A stretch of 64,000 bases of DNA from Bradyrhizobium ottawaense. Its GTDB lineage: Bacteria > Pseudomonadota > Alphaproteobacteria > Rhizobiales > Xanthobacteraceae. A model generated the notes under the pieces. That model was not told where the DNA came from, ran no database searches, and saw nothing but the letters and a program-made list of their open reading frames with translations. Shown here in pieces: positions 8,840 through 19,410 of the stretch. Position numbers and translations under genes: made by a program. The stretch is from the NCBI RefSeq assembly GCF_002278135.3, contig NZ_CP029425.2, positions 1,464,001-1,528,000 on the forward strand, in the 5' to 3' direction. Position 1 is the stretch's first letter; each line of letters begins with the position of its first letter.

Positions 8840-9138
8840 GGCGTTTCCCCGGGGTCTTTGCCCTTGGCGGGCACTGATTGTTGGGGGCCATCGTCTCAAA
8901 GCGCGGCTGTGATATCAATCTCCCGTAAACCAATACAGGGCTGCAAATTCGTAAAGAGATCGCGCCTCCTGCTGAGGATTCGTCCCGTGCGGCGGTATTT
9001 TCGATAGTTTACCCCGGGTCGTTCGCAGCTCGTTCACTTTGATCGATTGTTTGCAGCGCGCAATAACGACCACTTAGGCGATGGCCCCTCATAAAGGCAC
9101 CCGGGAGAAATAGGCAGAAATGCCCGGGAGCTGAGATC
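8840..9138. other. Intergenic region, divergent promoters
   Basis: 299 nt between the catabolic operon (leftward) and the GGDEF/EAL gene (rightward). It must contain both promoters. I see no coding frame with support, no long inverted repeat and no copy of the dispersed repeat families. Confidence 0.5.
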
Positions 9139-12100
9139 GTGCCGACGACACTCGCGCGCACCTTTGCGGCGTTGAGCGCCATCAACGAAGCGATGCTCTA
9201 TGCGAAGTCGCCGGACGAGCTGTACCAGAAGGTCTGCGACGCCGGGTTTTCGAGCGGGGATTTCTTGGCTGTCGCCGTGTTTCTGGTCGGACCGGACGAC
9301 CGGCGACTCCATTTTGCGGCCGGCTGTGGCGACGACGTTGCGCGGCTGCGCTCGATCGAGATCACGACGGTTGCCGGCACACCCGAAGGCTCGGGCGTCG
9401 GCGGCGAGGCATTTCGAGATCAGAAGCTGTGCGTCAGCAACGATTATCTGAACGACCCCCGTTCGCTGGCGTGGCGCGCGGGTGCCGCTTCGGCCGCCAT
9501 TGGCGCGGCTGCGGCGCTGCCGCTGCTCTGCAACGGCAAGAGTGTCGGCGTGCTCTACGTGACCCGCCGCGAAGCCGGCTCGCTGAACGAGCAGATGGTG
9601 TCGCTGTTCGGGCGCATGTCGGCCAACATTTCCTATGTGCTGGACAATTTCGCGCGCGAAACCGCGCGGCAGACCAGCGAACGGGCGACGCGGCGGCTCA
9701 ACCGCATGTTCGGCGCCATCAGCGCCACCAACGAAGCCATCCTGCGCGCCAAAACCGAGCAGGAGCTCTATCAGCTCGTGTGTGACGCCTCCGTTCACGG
9801 GGGCAAATCGCTGGCGACGATCGTGTTGCTCCGCGAAACGGATTCGCATTGGATGAGTCCGGTCGCGTCCACCGGCCAGAACCTCGCACTGATCACCCAG
9901 GCGCGCTATTCGATCGATCCGGAGAATCCCTACGGCAAGGGAATATCCGGCGAGGTGTTCCGGACGCAGAAGGCCATCGTCGAGGACGATCTCGCCAGCC
10001 GCACCAGAGGCTCGCCGTGGGAGCAGGCCAACGTCAACACTGGCGTTGCCGCCTGCGTGGTCGCGCCGCTGATCAGGCACGGTGAAAGTGTCGGCGTGCT
10101 CTTGTTCTTCATCAGCCGCTCCTGGGCCAAGGACGAGGAGATCGTCGCGCTCCTGCTGCGTATGGCGGAGAACGTCTCGTTCGCGATCGATAATTTTGGC
10201 CGCGAGTCCGAGAAGGCCAAAATCGCCGCCGAAGAGGAACGGCTCGCACGCATGTATGCGGCGCTAAGCGCCACCAACGAGGCGATCCTGCGGGCGCGGT
10301 CGCGCGCCGATCTGTTCGACCTCGTTTGCGAGGCGACGGCGAAGGGCGCCAAGTTCACTTCGGCCAACATCGCACTGGTCGACCCTCACGCCGGGCTGCT
10401 GCGCGTCGTCGCCTGTTACGGACCTAACGCCGATCAGGTTCGCAACTTCAAATTCTCGATCTCCGAGGAGGTGCCGGAAGGGCGCGGATTGACCGGCATC
10501 GCGTTCCGCACGCGCCAGCCCGCCGTCAGCAACGACGTGCTCGCCGACGAGCGCATCGCGCCGTGGCACGCCAGCGCCCGCCGCAACGGGATCGCGTCCT
10601 CCGCGGCGTTGCCGCTCTTCAACGGCGACCGTGTCGAAGGCGTGTTCCTGTTCAACTCTCCGGAGTGCGGCACGTTCACACCCGAATTCGTCGAATTGCT
10701 GCGCAAGCTCCAGGCCAACGTCGCCTTCGCACTGGAAGGCTTCGATCGCGCCGAGGAGAAGGCGCAGGTGGACAAGCAGCGCAATCGCCTGAGCGGAATG
10801 TTCGAAGCGCTCAGCGCAACCAATGAAGCGATCATGCGCGCCAAGACGCGCGAGGACCTGTTCGAGGCCGCGTGCCAGGCAGCTATTCTCGGCGACGTGT
10901 TCGCGTCGGCAACGATCGGGATCATCGACGCGGAAAACGAGCTCGTTCGCGTCGTCGCGGTGAAGGGGCGACTGCAGCAGCAAATGGTTGGACGGACCTG
11001 CAGCATTTCCGTCGACCATCCCGAAGGCGAGGGGATCATCGGCACCTCGCTCCGGACCCGCCGGCCCAGCGTCATGAACGACTATCTGAACGAGCCGCGG
11101 TCGGCATACTGGCGGGCGAAGGCGATCGAGGACGGAACGCGGGCCGCCGCCAGCTTCCCGCTTCTAAAGGCGGGCCAGGAGCCGATCGGCATCCTGCTTT
11201 TCCTCGCGCCCGAGGAGGACACATTCACGCCCGATCTGGTCGAACTGCTCGGGCGCCTTGCCGAGAACGTCTCCTTCGCGCTCGACAATTTCGACCGCGC
11301 CGAGGAGAAGGTCCGGACCGATGCCCAGAAGGAGCGCCTGACGCGCATGTTCGCGGCTCTGAGCGCGACCAACGAAGCGATCATGCGGGCGAAGTCGCGC
11401 GCCGAGCTGTTCGAGCTCGTCTGCCTTGCCGCATCGAACGGCGCCAAGTTCACCTCGACCACGATCGCGCTGGCCAGGGCCGACAGCGACCAGCTGGAGA
11501 TCGTGGCGAGCGCCGGGCCATCTTCCGACACCACGCGCAACGTTCGCCTCTCCATCGACCCCGAGCGTCCCGAAGGACGCGGGATGAGCGGCACGGCGTT
11601 CCGCACGCGCCAGCCCTGCATCAGCAACGATTATCTCAACGACGATCGCGTCAGCGCATTCCACGCCGTTGTCCGCGGCGACGGGGCGCGGTCGGGCGCG
11701 GCATTTCCGCTCATCGTGCACGACCAGGCCGTCGGCGTCATGATCTACATGTCGACCGAGCCGGCTACCTTCACGGTCGAGTTCGTCGAGCTGTTGCAGC
11801 GTCTGGCCGACAACGTGTCCTTTGCGATGGAGAATTTCGATCGCGCCGACGAGAAGAACGAGGCGGACGAGCGGATCGAGTACCTCGCCTCGCATGACAG
11901 CCTGACCGACCTTCCGAATCGCGAGACCTTCAACGGGCTCTTGCGCGAGGCGATCGAAACGGCGGAGCGCCACGATCACCGTTTCGCGGTGCTGTTCATC
12001 GATCTCGACCGCTTCAAGGTCATCAACGATTCGCTCGGCCATGAAGCCGGCGACCTGCTCCTGCTCGAAGTGGCAAATCGCTTGCGCGGTGCGCTGCGGG

Positions 12101-13254
12101 AAAGCGACGTCGTGGCGCGCCTCGGCGGCTACGAGTTCGTGGTGATCCTCGACCAGTGCGGCGAGATCGACGACGTCCAGCGCATCGCGACCGGGCTGCT
12201 CGCTGCACTCGCCGAGCCCATGGAACTGGCCGGACACGAGTGCCACACCACGGCCTCGATCGGTATCGCGATGTATCCGGCCAACGGCTCCGATGCGCAG
12301 ACCCTGACCAAGAACGCCGACATGGCGATGTATCTCGCCAAGGAGGACGGCAAGAACGGCTACCGCTTCTTCTCCAAGGAAGTGACGACGCAGTCGATCG
12401 AGCGGCTGTCGCTGGAGAGCGCGCTGCGCCGCGCGCTGGAGCGCGAGCAGTTCTCGCTGAACTACCAGCCCAAGGTCGACATGGCGACCGGCCAGATCAC
12501 CGGCGTGGAAGCGCTGCTGCGCTGGGCGCATCCCGATCTCGGCAACATCTCGCCGGCTCAGTTCATCCCGCTTGCGGAGGAGACCGGCCTGATCGTGCCG
12601 ATCGGCCGCTGGGTGCTGAGGGAAGCCTGCGCGCAGGCCATGGCCTGGCAGCGCCGCGGCCTGTTGCCGTTGTCGATGGCGGTCAACCTGTCGCCGCGGC
12701 AGTTCGCCGACGAGCATCTGTTGCAGGACGTCGACGAGGCGCTGGCAGCCAGCGGCATGTCGCCGGTGCTGCTCCAGCTCGAGGTCACCGAGAGCATGAT
12801 GATGCGCAATGTCGGCCGCGCGCTCAAGGTGCTCGATGCCATCCAGAGCCGCGGCATCCGCCTCGCCATCGACGATTTCGGCACCGGCTATTCGTCGATG
12901 TCGCTGATGAAGCATTTCCCGATCGACACGATCAAGATTGACCGCTCCTTCGTACGGGACCTGCCGCAGGATTCGGAAGACCAGGCGATCGCACAGGCCA
13001 TCATCAGCATGGGCAAGGCGCTCGGCATGACCGTCGTCGCCGAAGGCGTCGAGAATGCCGAGCAGGAGGCGTTCCTGCGCACCCATGGCTGCGACGAGAT
13101 GCAGGGCTTCCTGATCTCGAAGCCGCTGCCAGCCAAGCAGATGGCCGCGCTGTTGCGGCCGATGGTCCTGCCTATCGCCCCGCCGCTCCAGCCGGAGCCG
13201 GACGTTGCGGCCATGGAAGCTGCAGCGTCACGGCTGAAACGCGCTGTCGTCTGA
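9139..13254 (+). CDS. Five-GAF GGDEF/EAL cyclic-di-GMP protein with degenerate GGDEF
   Basis: 1371 residues with no membrane segment or signal peptide, so cytosolic. Five tandem GAF modules begin near residues 9, 190, 372, 554 and 737, each opening with an [15 protein letters not shown] helix and spaced about 182 residues. The GGDEF domain starts near 919 ([13 protein letters not shown]). Its active-site signature reads GGYEF (996-1000), while the inhibitory RxxD site (R987-D990) is kept. The EAL domain from about 1100 is intact: EAL at 1124-1126 and DDFGTGYSS from 1245. It is therefore probably a c-di-GMP phosphodiesterase controlled by GAF ligands, with GGYEF serving as a GTP or c-di-GMP sensor. 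The start codon is GTG. The exopolysaccharide locus begins 0.5 kb downstream. Confidence 0.93.
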   Translation: MPTTLARTFAALSAINEAMLYAKSPDELYQKVCDAGFSSGDFLAVAVFLVGPDDRRLHFAAGCGDDVARLRSIEITTVAGTPEGSGVGGEAFRDQKLCVSNDYLNDPRSLAWRAGAASAAIGAAAALPLLCNGKSVGVLYVTRREAGSLNEQMVSLFGRMSANISYVLDNFARETARQTSERATRRLNRMFGAISATNEAILRAKTEQELYQLVCDASVHGGKSLATIVLLRETDSHWMSPVASTGQNLALITQARYSIDPENPYGKGISGEVFRTQKAIVEDDLASRTRGSPWEQANVNTGVAACVVAPLIRHGESVGVLLFFISRSWAKDEEIVALLLRMAENVSFAIDNFGRESEKAKIAAEEERLARMYAALSATNEAILRARSRADLFDLVCEATAKGAKFTSANIALVDPHAGLLRVVACYGPNADQVRNFKFSISEEVPEGRGLTGIAFRTRQPAVSNDVLADERIAPWHASARRNGIASSAALPLFNGDRVEGVFLFNSPECGTFTPEFVELLRKLQANVAFALEGFDRAEEKAQVDKQRNRLSGMFEALSATNEAIMRAKTREDLFEAACQAAILGDVFASATIGIIDAENELVRVVAVKGRLQQQMVGRTCSISVDHPEGEGIIGTSLRTRRPSVMNDYLNEPRSAYWRAKAIEDGTRAAASFPLLKAGQEPIGILLFLAPEEDTFTPDLVELLGRLAENVSFALDNFDRAEEKVRTDAQKERLTRMFAALSATNEAIMRAKSRAELFELVCLAASNGAKFTSTTIALARADSDQLEIVASAGPSSDTTRNVRLSIDPERPEGRGMSGTAFRTRQPCISNDYLNDDRVSAFHAVVRGDGARSGAAFPLIVHDQAVGVMIYMSTEPATFTVEFVELLQRLADNVSFAMENFDRADEKNEADERIEYLASHDSLTDLPNRETFNGLLREAIETAERHDHRFAVLFIDLDRFKVINDSLGHEAGDLLLLEVANRLRGALRESDVVARLGGYEFVVILDQCGEIDDVQRIATGLLAALAEPMELAGHECHTTASIGIAMYPANGSDAQTLTKNADMAMYLAKEDGKNGYRFFSKEVTTQSIERLSLESALRRALEREQFSLNYQPKVDMATGQITGVEALLRWAHPDLGNISPAQFIPLAEETGLIVPIGRWVLREACAQAMAWQRRGLLPLSMAVNLSPRQFADEHLLQDVDEALAASGMSPVLLQLEVTESMMMRNVGRALKVLDAIQSRGIRLAIDDFGTGYSSMSLMKHFPIDTIKIDRSFVRDLPQDSEDQAIAQAIISMGKALGMTVVAEGVENAEQEAFLRTHGCDEMQGFLISKPLPAKQMAALLRPMVLPIAPPLQPEPDVAAMEAAASRLKRAVV

Positions 13255-13578
13255 CGGCTGCGGGTGCAACGCGCGGGCGTCGTGTTCCCCGCCCTCGGCC
13301 TTGCTCGGAAAATCCTGCGGTCCCGTCAGCGATGTCTGTTCGACGAACAGCGCGAGAATCGTGTGCGCGCCATCGGCGAAGCTCGCGCCCTCGTTCAAAC
13401 CGAGTTCGGCGCACCATGCGCAGCTCATCGGCTCCCGGTCATCGAACACTGCCATCGCGGGTCCCCACCACCAGGCGGGCGCAGGCGAGCGCTCGTCCGC
13501 GGGCACAATGTGCCAGCGGGCAAACTCCTCCATCACGCGCTCGAACTCCAGGCGTGCGGCCTGATGCATTCGTTCCAT
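13228..13578 (-). CDS. Hypothetical protein, 116 residues
   Basis: Not recognised. ATG at 13578 begins [22 protein letters not shown], followed by an aromatic stretch [16 protein letters not shown] and a CAWC pair in [15 protein letters not shown]. The composition looks like real protein: amphipathic helix, Trp-rich core, then a low-complexity polar tail. The 3' end overlaps the 3' end of the convergent GGDEF/EAL gene by 27 nt. The reading frame stays open upstream to 13842, but that extension is Arg/Ser/Gly-rich and unlike protein. Function unknown. Confidence 0.6.
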   Translation of the reverse strand: MERMHQAARLEFERVMEEFARWHIVPADERSPAPAWWWGPAMAVFDDREPMSCAWCAELGLNEGASFADGAHTILALFVEQTSLTGPQDFPSKAEGGEHDARALHPQPSDDSAFQP

Positions 13579-13756
13579 GCTCCCAGGAATCCGCGACCGA
13601 TGACGGGCCTTCGCGCCGAAATGATCGTGACCTGACGCTCGGAAAAATCGGCTCGCGCATTCGGACGAGCCAGGCATGCCGGCATCGTCGCCGGCAGCGA
13701 AGGCCCAGTCTAGCCGTTCACGCCACCGCTGAGCAAGGCGCGGGCGCCCCGATTGC

Positions 13757-14749
13757 CTAACGCTGTCTGAACGGATGCGCCTTCTGGTGCCAGGCCCAGG
13801 CGGTGCGGATGACCGTAGCCAGGTCGGAATGGCCAGGCACAAAGTTCAGCACCTTTCGCGCAGCGGAGGGATCCGCAACCAGATAGGTCGGATCGCCGGC
13901 GCGGCGCGGCTTGATGGTATGCGGCACCTCGCGGCCGGTCTCCTGCCTGATCGCGTTCAGGATCTCGCGCACGGAAAAGCCGGAGCCGGTGCCGAGATTG
14001 AAGCTGCCGCCGGCATGCCCCTCTTCCAGGAGCTTCAGGGCCGCGACATGCGCCGCGGCGAGGTCGGTGACGTGGATGTAGTCGCGGATCGCGGTTCCGT
14101 CGGGCGTGTCGTAGTCGTCGCCGAACACCGCGAAGTCGACATGGCCCTGCAGCGCCATCATGGCACGGGGAATGAGGTGGGTTTCATTGTCGCGCAGTTC
14201 GCCGATGCCACCGGCCGGATCGGCGCCGCTGGCGTTGAAATAGCGCAGGCAGAACGCGCCGAAGCCGTAAGCCGAGCGGTAATCGGCGAGCATCCGCTCG
14301 ATCATCCATTTCGACGCGCCATAGGGGTTGATCGGTACGCAGGGAAAGTCTTCCGGCAGCTCCTTGGAATCGGCATTGCCGTAGACGGCGCCGGTCGAGG
14401 AGAACACGATGCGATGGCAGCCTGCGTTGCGCATCGCCTGCAGCAGCGACAGCGTGCCCTGAACGTTGTTGATGTAGTATTTCTGCGGATCGGTCATGGA
14501 CTCGCCGACCAGGCTGGCCGCCGCGAAATGCATCACCGCCGTGATCTTGTGGTCGGCGAAGGCGCGTGCCAGCGCCGTGCCATCGAGCAGATCGCCCGTC
14601 ACCAGGGGGCCGGCAACGAAGCTGCGATGACCTGTCGAGAGATTGTCATAAACGACGGGCTGGTAGCCGGCGGCGGTCAATGCGCGGCAGGCATGCGAGC
14701 CAATATAGCCCGCGCCCCCAGTGACGAGGACAGTCGGTCGGTCGGTCAT
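13757..14749 (-). CDS. galE: UDP-glucose 4-epimerase
   Basis: 330 residues, SDR-extended fold. The NAD-binding Gly motif is VTGGAGYIGSH at 9-19, the catalytic pair is Tyr143/Lys147 (NPYGASKW), and FSSTGAVYG supplies the Ser/Thr of the active site. GalE interconverts UDP-glucose and UDP-galactose and so provides UDP-Gal for polysaccharide. It is third in the leftward operon after the chain-length protein and WecG/TagA transferase, 19 nt after the latter's stop. The arrangement supports a role in exopolysaccharide precursor supply. Confidence 0.95.
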   Translation of the reverse strand: MTDRPTVLVTGGAGYIGSHACRALTAAGYQPVVYDNLSTGHRSFVAGPLVTGDLLDGTALARAFADHKITAVMHFAAASLVGESMTDPQKYYINNVQGTLSLLQAMRNAGCHRIVFSSTGAVYGNADSKELPEDFPCVPINPYGASKWMIERMLADYRSAYGFGAFCLRYFNASGADPAGGIGELRDNETHLIPRAMMALQGHVDFAVFGDDYDTPDGTAIRDYIHVTDLAAAHVAALKLLEEGHAGGSFNLGTGSGFSVREILNAIRQETGREVPHTIKPRRAGDPTYLVADPSAARKVLNFVPGHSDLATVIRTAWAWHQKAHPFRQR

Positions 14750-14768
14750 ATCGTCTTATGCTCTTCTC

Positions 14769-15572
14769 TTAGCGGAGTGGTCGGTTGCGGCTGAAGAGAA
14801 GATAGAGCGCGCGGGGGTTGGTGGTCAAATAGCGCCAGAACAGGCGGCGCGGCTCGAGCAAGGTGCGCCACGCCCATTCGAGTCCGACCTTCTGCATCCA
14901 TTGCGGCGCGCGGGAACGGCTGCCCGACAAAAAGTTGAAGAGGCCGCCCGATGTCTTGATAACGCCAACATTGGTGAGGTACGGCGTGAACTCTTCCACG
15001 AATGCCTGCTCATTGGGCACGCCGAGCGCGACCCACAGATAGTCCGGCGCAAGCGCATTGATCTCCTCGACCTTGGCGCGCAGCGCCTCGCCTCGCAGAT
15101 AGCCATGGCTGCGCCCGATGATCTTGAGGTCCGGATACAGCTTCTGGACGTTCTCGACGGCCACGATGTTTTCGGCCTCGCTGGCGCCGAACATGTAGAA
15201 GGTGCGGCCGACCGCCTGCGCCTTGCGCGCGACGACGTGGAACAGGTCCGTGGTCGCGACGCGCTCGGGCAGGGGAAACCAGGATTGCAGCCTCGAGGCC
15301 GCCACCAGCGGCTGGCCGTCGGCATTGATCAGGTCGGCGGCGCGGAACAGGCGCTCGGTCTGCGGTTCCGTCGAGCAGCGCGCCAGCACCTCGCCATTGG
15401 CCGAGGTCAGGAATAACGGGCGGCCGATGCGATTGTCGGGATCGGTCGCCTCGATCATGAAATCGGCGGTCGCTTCCAGATCGATCGCGGCCATGCGGAG
15501 CCCGCCGACGGTGATTCGCGGCACGTCGGCCGTTGCTGCCCGTCCGTCGAGGTTGACGCGACGCTCAAGCAT
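14769..15572 (-). CDS. WecG/TagA/CpsF family glycosyltransferase
   Basis: 267 residues. Family hallmarks are INADGQPLVAASRL (the catalytic Asp region), FYMFGASEAENIVAVENVQK, VALGVPNEQAFV, and the C-terminal signature RAPQWMQKVGLEWAWRTLLEP followed by RRLFWRYL. Members transfer ManNAc(A)-type or other sugars to lipid-linked intermediates at the inner face of the membrane. The start overlaps the end of the chain-length gene by 8 nt, indicating translational coupling. The C-terminal basic-aromatic segment probably attaches to the membrane. Confidence 0.93.
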   Translation of the reverse strand: MLERRVNLDGRAATADVPRITVGGLRMAAIDLEATADFMIEATDPDNRIGRPLFLTSANGEVLARCSTEPQTERLFRAADLINADGQPLVAASRLQSWFPLPERVATTDLFHVVARKAQAVGRTFYMFGASEAENIVAVENVQKLYPDLKIIGRSHGYLRGEALRAKVEEINALAPDYLWVALGVPNEQAFVEEFTPYLTNVGVIKTSGGLFNFLSGSRSRAPQWMQKVGLEWAWRTLLEPRRLFWRYLTTNPRALYLLFSRNRPLR

Positions 15573-17934
15573 ATTGTCTGCCTCGCTGGCGCGTTTGGAT
15601 TGCAGGGGTGAGCTCGTCCAGCACGACGCCGACGAGCTTGCGCTCGACGCGGCCCAGCGCGGTCAGGATCTCTTCCAGGCTGTCGTTGATGTCGAGGCTG
15701 GTTGGCAGCACCGCCACCAGCGCGTCGGTGTCGTCGAGCAGCTTGCGGCCGCCGGCCGAGAGCGGCATCGCGGGGCCGTCGAGGATCACGAGGTCATAGC
15801 CGCCTGCGGCGCGCGCCTGCGCAATCGCCTTGCGGATCGCGTCGGCAGCCTTGCCGGCATCACCCTCGCCGGCCGGCAGCACCGAAATGCCGTTGACCGT
15901 CTTGATCTCGCGTGCGGCCTTGCTGCCGATCGAGAGCCAGCCGAGCCTGCTCGGCTCGCTCTTGCCGGGGCGGCTGACCTTGTTCGAGAGCGCGCGGGCC
16001 TGATGGTCGGCATCGATCATCAGCACGCGGGCGCCGTCGCGCGCCGCCGCGAGCGCGAAATTCAGCGCGATCACGCTGCGTCCGGTGGTGTCGCCGGCGC
16101 CGACCAGCGCGATGACCGGCATCGTCTTGTCGCCGGCGCGCCGGGCCACGGCAGCTCGCATATCGCGCCAGGCGTTGAGCAGTTTCGTCAGGGGAAAGCC
16201 GGGCCGCAACGTCGGCCAGCCCAGCCGGGTGAGGTCGACGCCGCCGCCGGTGGCGAGAATGGCTCCGAGCGTGTGGATGACGTCGGCCTCCTGGAGGCGC
16301 GCGATCAGCGGCTTTTCGATCAGGGGCTTTTCGACCATCGCAGGCTGCAGCGATGGCGCGGCAAGTTCGGGCAGGGCCTGCGCCACTTCCTGAGGTCGCG
16401 AGACCTGCGCAGGCTGCGGAGCTTCCGGAGCCGGCAAAGCCTCGGGAGTGCGCGTTCTCTCCGGTGCCGGCTTGCGCTCCCGGCGGGCAGGTGCGGGCGC
16501 CGGTGCGCCGACGAGCAGGAGTTCGACCGCGGCGAACCAGCTTGACGCCGCGAGCGCGCCGAAGACGAAGCCGATCATGGCGAACAGGCTCATGGCGGGC
16601 GGGAACGAGCGCCGCTGCGGCACCGTCGCTTCGCCGATGACGCGGGCCGCCGAGGTGTTCAGCGTCTCCTGCTCCTCGGTCTCGCGCGAGCGCTTGAGGA
16701 AGGATTGATAGACGTCGCGGCTGGCATCGGCCTCGCGCTCGAGTTCGCGCAGGCGGACGGCGGCCTGGCTGAGCTGCACGCTCTGCCGCTTCTGCGCTTC
16801 CATCGCCCGGTTCAGCGAAGCCTCATAGTCGCGAGCGCGCGTCAGATCGTTCTTGGCTGACTGGGCGAAGCGATCGATCTCCTCGCTGATGGTGCGCTTG
16901 AGATCCTCGACCTGCTTCTCGGTCTGGCGCAGCGCCGGATGCCGCGGCCCGAGCTCGCCGGCCTGCTCAGCATATTTCTTGCGGGCATCGGCATATTGCG
17001 CGCGCAAATTCGCGATCGTCGGCGATTGCAGCGCTTCCGGAATCGCGCCGGCATCGGCAGCGGTACGGCGGCTCGCCTCGATCTGGTCGAGCCGCGCCTG
17101 CGCATCCATCGTCGCCGCGCGGGCCGCGGAAAGCCGCTGGTTGCTGGCGGAAAGCTGCTGATCGCTGATCAGTGCATCCTGAGTGCCGACGAAATTGTTC
17201 TGGGCCTTGTAGGTCGCGAGCGCGGTCTCGGCGTTGCGCAGCCGCTCGCGCAGCTCCTTGAGGCGGCCGGAGAGATCGTTGGTGGCGCGCCGTGCGGCCG
17301 AAGCCTGTGAGTTGCGGGATTCGGTGAGGTAGGCATTGGTCAGCGTGTTGGCGAGCATCGCCGCTTTCGCCGGATCCGTCGACCAGACCTCGATGTCGAC
17401 GATGAAGCTCTTCTCGGTCTTGCGGATCGTGATGTGCCGGTTCAGCGCCTCGAGCGCCGCAAGCTGCACTTCCTTGTTGTCCGCCGCGGAGGGAGCGCGG
17501 GGCTGCAGGCCGATCAGGCCGAGCAGTGACGACATCAGGCTCTGGCCGTCGCTGCCGCCGCCGAATTCCGCGTCCTTGTCGAGACCCGCCTGCTGGATCA
17601 CCTTGAGCAGCACGCTGTTGGAGGTGATCAGCCGCGCCTGGCTCTCCACCACCATGGACATGCCGGAGACGTCCTGCGCGCGCGGCGTGAGCTCACGATC
17701 GACGAGCTGAAGCTCGCGCGGATCGACATAGAGCTGGGCGGTGGCGGTGTAGCGGGGCGTCAGGCTCTTGCCCACGGTAACGGCAAAAGTTGCGCCGAGC
17801 AGGGCAGCCGCGGCAATCGCGACCTTGCGCCGCCAGAGCAGATTGGCGAGCTCCAGCACGTTGAAGCCGGCCTGGGGCCGTTGTTGCGGCGACTCCGGTC
17901 CGGCCCGATCTATCGGCTGGTTATAGTCAAGCAT
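15565..17934 (-). CDS. Exopolysaccharide chain-length protein, Wzz/BY-kinase-like
   Basis: 789 residues. A Wzz domain has its first membrane helix near 35-52; a long periplasmic coiled coil spans about 190-420 (many Gln, Arg and Ala heptads); a second helix lies near 445-470. A Pro-rich linker then leads to a C-terminal MinD-like ATPase domain. That domain keeps Walker A' (VLMIDADHQA) and Walker B (YDLVILDGPAM), but Walker A reads GAGDTTGRS with Arg619 where the nucleotide-binding Lys is expected. The C-terminus lacks a tyrosine cluster. It is therefore a GumC/ExoP-type polysaccharide co-polymerase with doubtful kinase activity. First gene of the leftward wzc-wecG-galE operon. Confidence 0.9.
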   Translation of the reverse strand: MLDYNQPIDRAGPESPQQRPQAGFNVLELANLLWRRKVAIAAAALLGATFAVTVGKSLTPRYTATAQLYVDPRELQLVDRELTPRAQDVSGMSMVVESQARLITSNSVLLKVIQQAGLDKDAEFGGGSDGQSLMSSLLGLIGLQPRAPSAADNKEVQLAALEALNRHITIRKTEKSFIVDIEVWSTDPAKAAMLANTLTNAYLTESRNSQASAARRATNDLSGRLKELRERLRNAETALATYKAQNNFVGTQDALISDQQLSASNQRLSAARAATMDAQARLDQIEASRRTAADAGAIPEALQSPTIANLRAQYADARKKYAEQAGELGPRHPALRQTEKQVEDLKRTISEEIDRFAQSAKNDLTRARDYEASLNRAMEAQKRQSVQLSQAAVRLRELEREADASRDVYQSFLKRSRETEEQETLNTSAARVIGEATVPQRRSFPPAMSLFAMIGFVFGALAASSWFAAVELLLVGAPAPAPARRERKPAPERTRTPEALPAPEAPQPAQVSRPQEVAQALPELAAPSLQPAMVEKPLIEKPLIARLQEADVIHTLGAILATGGGVDLTRLGWPTLRPGFPLTKLLNAWRDMRAAVARRAGDKTMPVIALVGAGDTTGRSVIALNFALAAARDGARVLMIDADHQARALSNKVSRPGKSEPSRLGWLSIGSKAAREIKTVNGISVLPAGEGDAGKAADAIRKAIAQARAAGGYDLVILDGPAMPLSAGGRKLLDDTDALVAVLPTSLDINDSLEEILTALGRVERKLVGVVLDELTPAIQTRQRGRQYA

Positions 17935-18225
17935 GATCCCCAGCTTTCATTCCAACTGCCGCAGGCTGAGGGGCTACTCTTCGCTCTACGCCATGCACCC
18001 GGGATATAGGTGCCCAATCAACGCAACAGGGAAAATTAACCATACTCATTGAGGGACTATTCACCGAAATGGCAAACAAAGCGTTTAAGCGCATGCCACT
18101 CCGCAGTGCGTCCTCGTGACGCCAGCGATGCCGGGGCTCCCTTGAGATTAACAGTTCGTTACCGCGCACGGCTTGGCCGCGAGGCTCGGCTTGTTCTGCA
18201 ATGAGCCGCGCGCGCGCCATGACCG
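17935..18225. other. Intergenic region upstream of the chain-length gene
   Basis: 291 nt. AT-rich stretch around 18025-18080, consistent with a promoter for the leftward operon. An open frame (17927-18220, minus) has no protein-like composition and no Shine-Dalgarno. Nothing else recognised. Confidence 0.45.
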
Positions 18226-19026
18226 TCAGCTCTTCCGCAGGATGACGTGATAGTCGCCGCGACGGACGTCGGTCCCACGCGAGAGCATGGTATTCAGCAC
18301 GGCCGCGCCGGCGTCCACGAGCGCCGCGAACAGCGGCTTGCGCCGGCGCATCTCGGGATAGCGCGGACTTTCGACCTCGCGGCGGTAGATCATCTCAAGG
18401 CCGTTGGCAGCCGCGAAGGCTTCGAGCCGGGGCAGCGTCACCAGCGGATGGAAGAAGGTCGGGAATGGCGGCTCACCGGGCATGCCGGCATCCTTGATGC
18501 CGCGGATGTGCCGGTAGAACCAGACGTGAAACCAGTGCGGCGAGTATTTGGTGACGATTCCGGAGAGCGAGCGGGGATTGGGCGCGCCGATCAGGATCAG
18601 CCCGCCGCGCTTGAGCGCATCGCGGAAGTTCAGGAGCGCGGCGTCGACATGGGGCAGATGCTCGATCACGTTGTAGCAGATCACGAGATCGAAGGTCTCG
18701 CGTCCGAAGCGATAGGTCTGCACGTCGCCGAGGATCGCCTCATCCGCGTAGGTGTTGTTGCGGACCTGGTCCTCGTCGATGTCGACGACGGTGACCTTGC
18801 TGCGTCCAGGCAATTCCGGCGGCAGGACGCTGCACGAGCCGCCGCCGGCTTCATAGATGGCGAGCTGGCCTTGCGGCAGTTCACGGCGCAGCACGTCGTG
18901 AACTGCGAGCAGGCTGTCGCGGGCTTCGCCGGGGACGAGATCGTGAAGTGCCTGGACGGGGGCCGCGGCCGCAGGAATCTGGATCGCCGTGGCTCGCGCA
19001 AAATCGATCGTGGCTGGCTTGTTCAT
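18226..19026 (-). CDS. Class I SAM-dependent methyltransferase
   Basis: 266 residues. The SAM-binding motif I is AIYEAGGGSCSVLPPEL near residue 62, with acidic motif II VTVVDIDEDQ, then FDLVICYNVIEHLPHVDAALLNFRDALKRGGLILIGAPNP, a classic UbiE/Methyltransf_11 core. Position inside the polysaccharide locus suggests methylation of a sugar residue or of the chain terminus; the substrate is inferred only. It is transcribed leftward, 291 nt from the chain-length gene, so it may be a separate transcript. Confidence 0.88.
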   Translation of the reverse strand: MNKPATIDFARATAIQIPAAAAPVQALHDLVPGEARDSLLAVHDVLRRELPQGQLAIYEAGGGSCSVLPPELPGRSKVTVVDIDEDQVRNNTYADEAILGDVQTYRFGRETFDLVICYNVIEHLPHVDAALLNFRDALKRGGLILIGAPNPRSLSGIVTKYSPHWFHVWFYRHIRGIKDAGMPGEPPFPTFFHPLVTLPRLEAFAAANGLEMIYRREVESPRYPEMRRRKPLFAALVDAGAAVLNTMLSRGTDVRRGDYHVILRKS

Positions 19027-19410
19027 ATTTTCTGACCGCGCTTGTTCTATTCAAACTTACAGGAAAAATATCGCGAGCCCGAAGAGCAAATCCGATGCCG
19101 CGCCGTCTCACCGGTCGCAGTGCTTACGGTCGGGTTAATGCCCATGCGCATTAACTACGGCATTGTTCATGTTGGGTCTTCGCCGGCGCATGGACCGCGA
19201 ATTGCAGTACCACGTGCTCATGATTTCGCGGGAGAAACAGACGAAAGCAGTTAAACGCATGATGTTGTCTTGGGACCGCCGGGAGACCCGCGTGAGGCGC
19301 CATGAACTGGCCGTTCGTTTTGGGACGCATCTGTCCCGCGACGATGTGCCGTCGCGGGACGTACGAATGAAGCAGGGCTTTTTCAATATATCTCGGACAT
19401 CTAGAACGTC
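19027..19410. promoter_or_regulatory. Divergent promoter region of the EPS locus with palindrome
   Basis: 384 nt separating the leftward methyltransferase from the rightward glycosyltransferase. A palindrome GTTAATG-N8-CATTAAC lies at 19134-19155, in a position suitable for an operator serving both directions. A small open frame at 19163-19414 was considered and not accepted. Regulator unknown. Confidence 0.45.

Noticed and set aside
11164..13086. Open frame of 640 codons on the minus strand
   Set aside because: Lies entirely antisense to the GGDEF/EAL gene, whose motifs are certain. High GC leaves opposite frames open.
17927..18220. Small minus-strand frame upstream of the chain-length gene
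   Set aside because: No Shine-Dalgarno, no protein-like pattern, and it overlaps the start of a well-supported gene.
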